Assembly (NCBI GenBank): GCA_020850225.1
Contig: JADZFD010000014.1
Location: 1 to 53,068, forward strand
Direction: 5' to 3'
DNA: 53,068 bases
DNA from: Saprospiraceae bacterium
Lineage (GTDB): Bacteria; Bacteroidota; Bacteroidia; Chitinophagales; Saprospiraceae
Position 1 is the stretch's first letter. Each line of letters opens with the position of its first letter. The position numbers and the translations under genes are program-made. Below the pieces are notes generated by a model, which ran no database searches, was not told the origin of the DNA, and worked only from the letters and a program-made list of their open reading frames with translations. Below, piece by piece: positions 7,833-15,627 of this stretch.

Positions 7833-9821
7833 TTATTTTTTAGGTAACTCCTCAGGAGTTTTATTTAAAGAATAAGACAATGGAACTTTACTTCCAGCTG
7901 GTGATACACGGATATATCCCTGCATTTCCTGATGCAATGCACTACAGAAGTCTGTACAATAGAATGGGAACATTCCTACTCTGTCAGCATTCCATTTCAA
8001 TGTGGTTGTTTCACCTGGCATGATTAATAATTCCCCATTATTAGCACCTTTGATTGCAAATCCGTGAGGTACATCCCAATCCTGTTCAAGGTTGGTCACA
8101 TGGAAATAAACTTCGTCTCCTACCTGAATACCTTCAATATTGTCAGGTGCGAAGTGAGAACGGATAGACGTCATGTAAACATGTACTTTTTTACCTTCTC
8201 TGACAACTTTTGTCTGATCTTCGCCTTTAGCTACATAAGGATGTTCATTTTCAGAAATATTGTATATTTTCAACTGACCATTGTTTCTTATCAAATCTGC
8301 TGCTACAGCCTGAGCATAGTGAGGTTCGCCGATTGTTGGATAGTCAAGAATCAACTGCATTTTATCACCACTTATATCATATAACTGCGCACTCTGAGTC
8401 AATTCAGGTCCTGTAGGTAAATATCTGTCCTTAGTAATCTTGTTATAAGCTATAACATATTTACCATAAGGCTTTCTTGTATTTCCTCCAGGTACACATA
8501 AGTGACCAACTGAATAATACGTAGGAACTCTGTCTAAAACTTTAAGGTCTTTAACATTCCACTTCACTACTTCAGAAGATACAAAGAAAGAAGTATATGC
8601 ATTTCCTTTATCATCAAACTCAGTATGTAAAGGTCCTAAACCTGGCTTCTGCACTTCACCATAGAGTGCTTCTTCATACTTGATGACAGGGATTCCACCA
8701 TAATCACCTTCATATTTTTTACCAGCAATAGCCTTCTGTATCTTGTCGAAGCTGAATACAGGTAATAAGGCAGCCAATTTACCACTACCTACGATGTACT
8801 CTCCTGTAGGATCCACATCACATCCGTGAGGTGATTTTGGACAAGGGATTAAGTAACAAATATCTTTAAGTTCTGCTGCATCCAAAACAATAACTTCTTC
8901 CTTAATAGTTGAAGTTGCAGAGTGCGTTTTCTCATTCCACTTGTTATGTGCATATTTTACTTTTTGCTTTACACCTTTACCCGCTTTCAAATATTCTTCA
9001 GCTTTTTTCCAGTTAACTGCCATGATAAAGTCCTTATCATTTTTGGAAGCATTTACCTCAAGTAAAGTATTTGCCTGCTCAGTATTGTAACAACTAAAGA
9101 AGAACCAACCATGAGATTTAGCTTTTCCTGCTCTTGCAAGGTCAAAGTTAACACCAGGAGTTCTGATCTGGAATGCAAGATTCATATCACCTGAATTAGG
9201 ATCTACACTTACAAAACTGATATGACCCTTGAAATTTTGCTTATAGGATGAAATAGGAACATCTCCATTATCATTGTCTCCAGGTACACTAAAACGTGTT
9301 CCTGCAACAACATATTCTGTATTTTCAGTTCCATAAGGTGAACTGTGGTTACCTGCACTGTTCGGCAATTCAATAATTTCTGCAGTTCTGAATGTTTTCA
9401 AATCTATTCTTGCCAAACGAGGTGTGTTATTGGCATTTCCAAATGCCCATTTGCCATCATACATTCCTTCTTTCTGTGACATTTCTACGTGGTGGAAGTC
9501 ATCCCAGGGAACAAAACCGTGTGATGTATTCAACATAGGTTTTGTTTCTTCACTGTATCCCCAACCCTTTTCAGGATCTACAGAGAATACAGGAATTACC
9601 TTAAGCATACGTCCGCTTGGAATTCCATAAACAGACATTTGTCCGCTGAATCCACCACTCACGAAGTTGTAGAATTCATCGTATTGTCCAGGAGCAACAA
9701 AGGATTTATTACCTGAGTCTCCCTGTACTGCAGTTCCCGCGTTTTTAGGCTTACAAGAAGTAATTGCCATAGCCAAAACGGCGAATAATATCAGACTGAT
9801 CTTACTAAAATTGGTTTTCAT
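7833..9821 (-). CDS. nosZ: Nitrous oxide reductase, clade II (Sec-type), with lipoprotein signal
   Basis: NosZ is the periplasmic copper enzyme that reduces N2O to N2, the last step of denitrification. The 662-residue protein shows an N-terminal seven-bladed propeller with histidines expected at the tetranuclear CuZ site (H101, H110, H111, and those in SPHGCD, GPLHTEF, YSVGHLC and GEPHYAQ). A C-terminal cupredoxin domain carries CuA ligands H586, C622, C626, H630 and M633 (YCTDFCSALHQEM). The signal is Sec-type, not the twin-arginine signal of clade I, and ends in the lipobox I-T-S-C (C23), predicting a membrane-anchored lipoprotein. It lies 25 bases after a lipoprotein cytochrome c. No nosR is present nearby, as usual for clade II. 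Confidence 0.97.
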   Translation of the reverse strand: MKTNFSKISLILFAVLAMAITSCKPKNAGTAVQGDSGNKSFVAPGQYDEFYNFVSGGFSGQMSVYGIPSGRMLKVIPVFSVDPEKGWGYSEETKPMLNTSHGFVPWDDFHHVEMSQKEGMYDGKWAFGNANNTPRLARIDLKTFRTAEIIELPNSAGNHSSPYGTENTEYVVAGTRFSVPGDNDNGDVPISSYKQNFKGHISFVSVDPNSGDMNLAFQIRTPGVNFDLARAGKAKSHGWFFFSCYNTEQANTLLEVNASKNDKDFIMAVNWKKAEEYLKAGKGVKQKVKYAHNKWNEKTHSATSTIKEEVIVLDAAELKDICYLIPCPKSPHGCDVDPTGEYIVGSGKLAALLPVFSFDKIQKAIAGKKYEGDYGGIPVIKYEEALYGEVQKPGLGPLHTEFDDKGNAYTSFFVSSEVVKWNVKDLKVLDRVPTYYSVGHLCVPGGNTRKPYGKYVIAYNKITKDRYLPTGPELTQSAQLYDISGDKMQLILDYPTIGEPHYAQAVAADLIRNNGQLKIYNISENEHPYVAKGEDQTKVVREGKKVHVYMTSIRSHFAPDNIEGIQVGDEVYFHVTNLEQDWDVPHGFAIKGANNGELLIMPGETTTLKWNADRVGMFPFYCTDFCSALHQEMQGYIRVSPAGSKVPLSYSLNKTPEELPKK

Positions 9822-9846
9822 ATATTAAATTATTAATTGATAAAAG

Positions 9847-10335
9847 TTATTTAACACCATCGTTTTCTCTCATAAATTCCAATATATCCCTTGCTTCATC
9901 ATCTGTCAGATTCTGATTAGGCATACGTACCAAACAAAGTTCCAACTGTGCCTGTAATACCGGATCCTTGTCGATCATCTCATCAGGATTAGTAATGAAA
10001 TTCATTATCCAGAATGGTTTCTGACGCTCAGTAACACCTTTCCAACCCGGACCTACTAATTTCTCATCTGTAAGTTTGTGACAAGCTGAACATTTAACCT
10101 TCTGAATTTCGTGTCCTCTGTCTGCCATAGCTTTGTCAAGAGTTGCACCTAAAACAACATTCTCTTCGTTAAATTTTCCAGCACCCCTATCCGGATCATA
10201 ATCACTTGGATTGGCTTGTGTTTCCTGTGGAGCAGCAGCATCTCCTGTTTCTGCTGTAGACTTTTGTGAAGGACCGCCACAGGCGATCAAAAAAGCAAGT
10301 AAAATACTTCCTAATAAAATTCTAAATTGTACCAT
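9847..10335 (-). CDS. Lipoprotein monoheme cytochrome c, probable electron donor to NosZ
   Basis: The 162-residue product has a lipobox L-I-A-C (C19), a 50-residue low-complexity linker rich in A, P, Q and T, and a class I cytochrome c domain with one heme motif CSACH (82-86). The likely axial methionine is in VRMPNQNLTDDEA. The domain resembles the small cytochromes found before nosZ in Bacteroidota. As the first gene of the operon, 25 bases before nosZ, it most likely passes electrons from the quinol-oxidising complex to CuA of NosZ in the periplasm. It is anchored in the membrane like NosZ itself. No gene symbol is assigned because names for these cytochromes are not uniform. Confidence 0.88.
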   Translation of the reverse strand: MVQFRILLGSILLAFLIACGGPSQKSTAETGDAAAPQETQANPSDYDPDRGAGKFNEENVVLGATLDKAMADRGHEIQKVKCSACHKLTDEKLVGPGWKGVTERQKPFWIMNFITNPDEMIDKDPVLQAQLELCLVRMPNQNLTDDEARDILEFMRENDGVK

Positions 10336-10462
10336 AATTTTTTAATTTTAATTTCTGTGACAAAATTCTAAATATTTGTGAAATATACTAATGATTAAAC
10401 TCATCAAATGTTAAATATATTTTATGATATAAATCACTATTGACAAACTCACTGTTAAAAAC

Positions 10463-10491
10463 ATTATTGCAAATCCAATAATTGCAATAAT
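10463..10491. promoter_or_regulatory. Long dyad upstream of the nos operon
   Basis: ATTATTGCAA (10463-10472) is repeated exactly as its reverse complement TTGCAATAAT (10482-10491) with a nine-base spacer. It is 128 bases upstream of the cytochrome c start. It could be an operator or an mRNA leader hairpin; the sequence alone does not decide. Confidence 0.5.
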
Positions 10492-10656
10492 ATATATGTG
10501 ATTGTGTACATATTACATATTATACAATAATAAAATATAAAATAAATGAATGATTATGAATACTTATAGGATATAAGTTAACGTTCCGTTAATGACATTC
10601 ATTTTACACACTTCTATCTAAGACAACCATGTCGGAGAACTTAAACGATTAACATT

Positions 10657-10670
10657 TTGATATTCATCAA
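10657..10670. promoter_or_regulatory. FNR/CRP-family binding site upstream of the nos operon
   Basis: TTGATATTCATCAA is an exact match to the FNR consensus TTGAT-N4-ATCAA. If the protein acts at -41.5, transcription of the nos operon would start near 10622, leaving a leader of about 290 bases. Regulation by low oxygen or NO through an FNR-family protein is inference from known control of nos genes. The purF stop is 106 bases away on the other side. Confidence 0.65.
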
Positions 10671-10775
10671 AAAATTTCAGCATGAACCTTTCTACCTCAT
10701 TTGAATGAAATGATTATCCTTTTTTACAATAGTATAATCCATAATAAAAACGGAATCCGGTATCCAATACTGTAA

Positions 10776-12674
10776 TTAATATGGTCTTTGGTCTGAATTT
10801 TCCATGTAGTTAATAAAAGCCCTGTTGACTACTCTATTCCCTCCGGGTGTAGGGTAATTTCCTGAAAAATACCAGTCTCCATGGTTATTTGGACATGCAC
10901 TGTGCAAATGCTCTATACTCTGAAAAATAACATGCACATCACAGTCGATATTATCGGGTGTTATCAATTCAGATATTTTATCAGATATCTGATTATAAGT
11001 ATACAGATCATATAGCTCCCTTACACAATTGTCTATCTCATCAACCGGTAATTTTTCCTGCTCCTTGCATTTATTGTAAACTTCAGTCAGCATATGCTCT
11101 TTATTTTCTTCTTTAAGCAAGCTTATCAATGCTCTGAATGCCACAAATTCGTTCATTTTTGACATATCTATCCCATAGCAATCGGGATACCTTACCTGAG
11201 GTGCTGATGACACAATGATGATTTTTTTAGGTCGCAAAGTAGACAATATAGAAATGATACTGTCTTTCAGGGTTGTACCTCTGACTATGGAATCATCAAT
11301 GAGAACCAATGTATCCCTGTTATCGTAAACAATACCGTATGTAACGTCATACACATGAGATACAAGAATATCGCGCGATGCTTTATCCGCTATGAATGTT
11401 CTTATTTTTTCATCTTTGACTGCCAGTTTTTCAGCACGAACTGATATGCTAAGGATATCATTTAGAGTTGTTTCATCCAATTTATTATCGGATAAAAGAG
11501 ATAATATCTTTTCTTTTTTAATACTATTCAGGCGAGCTTCCAGTCCTTTGATCATACCAAAGAATGCAACTTCTGCAGTATTGGGAATAAATGAAAATAT
11601 TGTATTATCCAGATCATGGTCAATAGCTTTTAATATTGAATCAGCCAACTTTTCGCCTAACAGTTTTCTCTCAAGATAGATATCTCTGTCTGTTCCTCTG
11701 CTAAAATATATTCGTTCAAAGCTGCATGGTGAAGGATGTACCGGTTCTTTACATAATTCTTCACTGATATGTCCATCTTTTTTAATGATCAGCGCGTGCC
11801 CCGGTTTAAGTTCCGCCACCTGAGCATATCTAACTCCAAGGCAAGTCTGAATTGCTGGGCGTTCAGATGCTACAACAACTATTTCGTCATCGTGGTAATA
11901 GTAAGCCGGACGAATACCTGCCGGATCTCTAAGTACGAAGGCATCACCGTGGCCTATCAATCCGGCCATAACATATCCACCGTCAAATTTTCTTACAGAA
12001 CGCTGCAACATCTTTTGGATATCCAGGTGGTCTATAATCAATTTGCTGATCTCCTCGTTACTGTGACCTTCTCGTTTGAACCAATCAAAAAGCCGTTGAA
12101 CCTCATCGTCCAGAAAATGTCCGATTTTCTCCAGTACTGTGATTGTATCGGATTTTTTCATAGGATGTTGTCCGTAGGAAAGTAGCTCCTGGAATAGCTC
12201 GTCCACGTTCGTCAGATTAAAATTACCAGCAATAATCAGATTTCGGGTAATCCAGTTATTATGACGAATGAAGGGATGAACAGATTCGATTGTATTGACG
12301 CCATGCGTTCCGTATCTCAGATGTCCAAGCAGCAATTCACCTACAAAAGGTACATTATCTTTCAACCATTGCGGATCATTGAGCTGCTGAGGTGAAAGGT
12401 GGTTGAAATTAGAAAAGACGCTCTTGAACAAGTCCTGAAGATATTGTGGACTATTACTTCTCTGTCTGTCAATATAAGGTACACCCGGTTGACTATCGAG
12501 CTTTATATTGACTAAACCGGCACCATCCTGACCTCTGTTGCGTTGTTTCTGAAGTAACAAATGCATCTTGTTAAGTCCATAGAGGGCAGTACCATACTTT
12601 TCATAATAATAATCAAGTGGTTTGAGCAGTCTTACTAATGCCAGACCGCATTCATGCTGGATTTGTTCACTCAT
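10776..12674 (-). CDS. purF: Amidophosphoribosyltransferase, long Bacteroidota type
   Basis: PurF makes 5-phosphoribosylamine from PRPP and glutamine, the first committed step of purine synthesis. The 632-residue product has an N-terminal class II glutamine amidotransferase domain; the likely nucleophile is C9 (H-E-C-G-L), so eight residues would have to be removed to expose it. RNRGQDGAG and LLGHLRYGTHG are family motifs. The C-terminal phosphoribosyltransferase domain has the PRPP loop VLIDDSIVRGTTL. It is about 120-150 residues longer than E. coli or B. subtilis PurF, with extra sequence between the domains and at the C-terminus, as in other Bacteroidota homologues known to me. A promoter-like TACCTTTG lies 35 bases upstream. 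Substrate specificity is assigned by family. Confidence 0.88.
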   Translation of the reverse strand: MSEQIQHECGLALVRLLKPLDYYYEKYGTALYGLNKMHLLLQKQRNRGQDGAGLVNIKLDSQPGVPYIDRQRSNSPQYLQDLFKSVFSNFNHLSPQQLNDPQWLKDNVPFVGELLLGHLRYGTHGVNTIESVHPFIRHNNWITRNLIIAGNFNLTNVDELFQELLSYGQHPMKKSDTITVLEKIGHFLDDEVQRLFDWFKREGHSNEEISKLIIDHLDIQKMLQRSVRKFDGGYVMAGLIGHGDAFVLRDPAGIRPAYYYHDDEIVVVASERPAIQTCLGVRYAQVAELKPGHALIIKKDGHISEELCKEPVHPSPCSFERIYFSRGTDRDIYLERKLLGEKLADSILKAIDHDLDNTIFSFIPNTAEVAFFGMIKGLEARLNSIKKEKILSLLSDNKLDETTLNDILSISVRAEKLAVKDEKIRTFIADKASRDILVSHVYDVTYGIVYDNRDTLVLIDDSIVRGTTLKDSIISILSTLRPKKIIIVSSAPQVRYPDCYGIDMSKMNEFVAFRALISLLKEENKEHMLTEVYNKCKEQEKLPVDEIDNCVRELYDLYTYNQISDKISELITPDNIDCDVHVIFQSIEHLHSACPNNHGDWYFSGNYPTPGGNRVVNRAFINYMENSDQRPY

Positions 12675-12708
12675 TTATTGTGCAGGCTATATATATTGAT
12701 CATTAGCA

Positions 12709-12716
12709 CAAAGGTA
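12709..12716 (-). promoter_or_regulatory. Probable purF -7 promoter element
   Basis: Minus-strand TACCTTTG fits TAnnTTTG and would start transcription about 28 bases before the purF ATG. A well spaced TTTG -33 element is not evident. Confidence 0.45.
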
Positions 12717-12783
12717 AGGAGATTATCAGCAATTTAAGTCAGCAAAATCCAAGAGTTTTCAGAATTTACATATAAAATTCTAC

Positions 12784-14904
12784 TCAGGACATCAACTGAT
12801 ATGCTAACAAGGCTCCAAGATAAGCCATTACACCCATAAACAGGAATTGAATAGCCGGCCATTTCCAGCTCATTGTTTCTCTACGTACGATAGCAAGCGT
12901 ACTCATACATTGCATGGCAAATACATAAAAAATCAACAATGATAATGAGGTTGCCCTGTCGTAAACTTTTTCATTGGTACCGGGTCGCACTTCAGCTGAC
13001 ATTTTTTCTCGTATAGTTTTCTCGTCACTTTCACTTCCTATACTATATATTGTTGCCATAGTACCTACAAATACTTCTCTGGCGGCAAATGATGTCAACA
13101 ACGCTATCCCCATCTTCCAGTCATATCCAAGCGGACGTATCGCAGGTTCAATCCATTTGCCCATGATACCTATATATGATGATTCGAGTTTTAGGGATGC
13201 TATATGATTATCTGTTTCTTGTTCAGACCATTTATTCACCATACTGAGTTCTTTACCTGATTCTTCAGCATTTTCCATATTATCACCCGGACCATAGCTT
13301 GCTAAAAACCATAAAACAACAGAAATCATCATAATGATTTTTCCGGCACCAACTATAAAAGATTCTACTTTTTTCTTAACGGTCATCAGTACATTGCCCC
13401 ATAAAGGTGTTTTATAATCGGGTAATTCCATCATAAGAAAGGACGTTGACTCACTTTTAAGAATAAACTTTAATATCAGTGACACCAGAAACACACCTAC
13501 TATACCTAACATATACAATCCCATCATTGCCAGTCCCTGAGCCTGAAATATACCAATCCTAACATCGGGAACAACAAAACCGATGAGTACTGCGTATATG
13601 GGCAGTCTGGCACTACAGCTGATTAACGGGCTTACCAGGATGGTTATCAGTCTTTCCTTTTTGTCACTAATGGTTCTGGTAGCCATAATCGCCGGAATGG
13701 CACACGCACCACTCGATATCAAAGAAACTACGCTTCTTCCGTTCATACCCATCTTATGCATGATGGCATCAAACATGAAAACGACCCTGCTCATATATCC
13801 GGATTCTTCCAGTATGGTTATCAGTAAAAATAGAATGGCTATCTGTGGTACAAATACAACGATTCCACCCAAACCTGCCAAAACACCATTGACAAGCAGA
13901 TCTGAAAACCAGCCGTCACCCAATATTCGTGCTGTCCAGGAGCCTCCGATTGCAAATCCCTTTTCAATCCATTCCATAGGATATTCAGCCCATGAAAATA
14001 TAGCCTGAAAGACAAAAAGCATTACTACAAAAAATATGACCGGACCCAATATCCTGTGTGTTACGATACTGTCAATTTTTTCTGTCAATGTCACCTTTCC
14101 GGATACTTTTCCGGTAACAGCCTTTTGAAGAATGGACACATGCGTATCGAACCTACTCATTGTTTCACGGATTTGTCCTCTCAGATCTGCAAAATCATTT
14201 GTCTTTACAATGATGTCAATTTTATTTTTTTGGTCACCACTCAGAAAATCAATCCAGCCATTGTGATGTGCTATGAGTTTTGCCTGATAGAGATTTTTAC
14301 AAGGAATAACCTCCATAACTTCATGTGCAACCTTCTCTTCTACCCTATCCAATCTGAAAAGTGACTTCCTGTTTTCAGATGACGTATGTATCAGGTTGTC
14401 TTGTATAGCTTCAATAATCTTATCCATGTTGAGGCCTTCTCTGACGGAAACAGACAAAACATCACAATTCAAAAAATCAGATATTACCTGATTATCAATT
14501 TTTGTTGCATTCTGTTCTAATAAATCAGCCATGTTTAGCACAAAAACCATTGGGATGTCCAAATCCCGGATTTGTGCCGCAAACAACAAATGCCTTTCCA
14601 ACTGAGTAGCATCGGCAACATATACAACCAAATCGGGATAGTTGAAATCCTGTGGATTCAGTAATGACTGAATTACAATACGTTCATCCAGTGAATTGGG
14701 AAAAACACTGTATGTGCCCGGAAAATCAATAATTTTAATGGTTTGATTTTCAAGTTGCAGTTTACCTATTTTTTTTTCTACTGTGACACCAGGAAAATTG
14801 GATACTTTTTGTTTTAATCCTGTCAGAAAATTAAACAAAGAAGATTTTCCGGAATTGGGATTACCAAGCAGTGCTACAATGGGTTGTGAGGCGTGTTGTA
14901 TCAT
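12784..14904 (-). CDS. feoB: Ferrous iron transporter FeoB
   Basis: FeoB is the inner-membrane Fe(II) transporter with a cytoplasmic GTPase domain. In this 706-residue protein G1 is GNPNSGKS (14-21), G3 is in DFPGTYS and G4 in NMADL. A helical GDI-like region follows to about residue 270. Two gate domains contain the conserved cysteine segments GACAIPAIMATRTI and LISCSARLPIYAVL, and further membrane helices extend to the C-terminus. The segment AAREVFVGTMATIYSIG is typical of bacterial FeoB. The start overlaps the feoA stop by four bases, so the two are co-translated. Confidence 0.96.
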   Translation of the reverse strand: MIQHASQPIVALLGNPNSGKSSLFNFLTGLKQKVSNFPGVTVEKKIGKLQLENQTIKIIDFPGTYSVFPNSLDERIVIQSLLNPQDFNYPDLVVYVADATQLERHLLFAAQIRDLDIPMVFVLNMADLLEQNATKIDNQVISDFLNCDVLSVSVREGLNMDKIIEAIQDNLIHTSSENRKSLFRLDRVEEKVAHEVMEVIPCKNLYQAKLIAHHNGWIDFLSGDQKNKIDIIVKTNDFADLRGQIRETMSRFDTHVSILQKAVTGKVSGKVTLTEKIDSIVTHRILGPVIFFVVMLFVFQAIFSWAEYPMEWIEKGFAIGGSWTARILGDGWFSDLLVNGVLAGLGGIVVFVPQIAILFLLITILEESGYMSRVVFMFDAIMHKMGMNGRSVVSLISSGACAIPAIMATRTISDKKERLITILVSPLISCSARLPIYAVLIGFVVPDVRIGIFQAQGLAMMGLYMLGIVGVFLVSLILKFILKSESTSFLMMELPDYKTPLWGNVLMTVKKKVESFIVGAGKIIMMISVVLWFLASYGPGDNMENAEESGKELSMVNKWSEQETDNHIASLKLESSYIGIMGKWIEPAIRPLGYDWKMGIALLTSFAAREVFVGTMATIYSIGSESDEKTIREKMSAEVRPGTNEKVYDRATSLSLLIFYVFAMQCMSTLAIVRRETMSWKWPAIQFLFMGVMAYLGALLAYQLMS

Positions 14905-15149
14905 ATAATTTCTTCGATTATGATCGATTCAGCTTCTGCCGCGCGAATCGCTAACTGATGATTGTCTAATTTTATATAAAACACGTTGCCAAAAGGTGCT
15001 TTTCTGACCATTTTTACAACAGCATCGGGTAAAACACCCAAAGCAAGAAGTTTACCTGCGTATTGATTTTCGATTAAAACTTTGACAATACCTGACCTGC
15101 CGGGTCTCAATAACAATAATGGTTTTTGTACATCCACGTCTGAAGACAT
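14901..15149 (-). CDS. feoA: FeoA, ferrous iron transport accessory protein
   Basis: The 82-residue protein is a small SH3-like domain (about residues 10-80) that binds and supports FeoB. Family features visible are the early LRPGRSGIVK, the central L-x-x-L-G-V-L-P-x-A-x-V and the PFGNVFYIKLDNHQLAIRAAEA ending. It precedes feoB with a four-base overlap and follows a good promoter at 15179-15209, giving a two-gene feoAB operon. Confidence 0.93.
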   Translation of the reverse strand: MSSDVDVQKPLLLLRPGRSGIVKVLIENQYAGKLLALGVLPDAVVKMVRKAPFGNVFYIKLDNHQLAIRAAEAESIIIEEII

Positions 15150-15178
15150 TGGTTATTATTTAGACTAATTATAAATTG

Positions 15179-15209
15179 CAAAGATAATACAAGTATAAAA
15201 CAGTTCAAA
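15179..15209 (-). promoter_or_regulatory. feoAB promoter, Bacteroidota type
   Basis: On the minus strand TTTG (15209-15206) is followed after 19 bases by TATCTTTG (15186-15179), an exact TTTG-N19-TAnnTTTG promoter. It predicts a start near 15172 and a leader of about 22 bases before the feoA ATG. Confidence 0.75.
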
Positions 15210-15214
15210 ATGTT

Positions 15215-15232
15215 TAGTAATAATTATTATTA
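15215..15232. promoter_or_regulatory. AT-rich dyad next to the feoAB promoter
   Basis: TAGTAATAATTATTATTA is an 18-base dyad with one mismatched pair, built on the perfect TAATAATTATTA. It abuts the -33 region of the feoAB promoter. Fur-type or other iron-dependent control is suggested by context only. Confidence 0.4.
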
Positions 15233-15564
15233 ATGAGCCTATATAAAATATTTATAATATCGGCTGTACTTGATTATTTGAAAAGACATTACAATATATA
15301 ATAGATAATAAATCACCAATTATATGATATCAAAGTTTGATTATCACACATCCTATCACAGAACACACCCTGTATTTAAGACTACAATGTCTTTTATCAT
15401 GCAAGTCATGTCATTTGCACAAAGTTTTATTCATTTCGTGTATTAGTTATAATGTAGTTATGTTTATAATGTAATTTTATAGGTTCACAGCGAATAAACT
15501 ATCATAGATTTGTGCCTGTAAAATTTTCAAACAAAGCTCTCTTACTAAATATACATTTTTTCCC

Positions 15565-15572
15565 TACATTTG
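15565..15572 (+). promoter_or_regulatory. Candidate fadH -7 element
   Basis: TACATTTG fits TAnnTTTG and lies 55 bases before the fadH start. A second match, TAGATTTG, is at 15505-15512. Neither has a clear -33 partner. Confidence 0.35.
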
Positions 15573-15627
15573 TAATTCATTTAGCTGTAACACAAACACA
15601 AACTTTTTGTAATTAATCGATTCTGAA

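Larger units (their letters stand above)
10336..10775. other. Upstream region of the nos operon
   Basis: These 440 AT-rich bases between purF (ending at 10776) and the cytochrome c start (10335) contain no gene. They hold a perfect FNR-type box (10657-10670) and a 10+10 bp inverted repeat (10463-10491). I found no TAnnTTTG promoter for the minus strand here, which would be consistent with an activator-dependent promoter. Confidence 0.7.
15150..15627. other. Divergent promoter region between feoA and fadH
   Basis: This 478-base gene-free stretch carries the feoAB promoter (15179-15209), an AT-rich dyad directly upstream of it (15215-15232) and two candidate fadH -7 elements (15505-15512 and 15565-15572). 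I see nothing else assignable in it. Confidence 0.6.

Noticed and set aside
3910-10335. Complete denitrification island
   Set aside because: Only N2O reduction genes are present; no nitrate, nitrite or NO reductase gene occurs in the window.
10392-10406. TGATTAAACTCATCA as a second FNR box
   Set aside because: The half-sites TGAT and ATCA are seven bases apart instead of four, so it does not fit the consensus.
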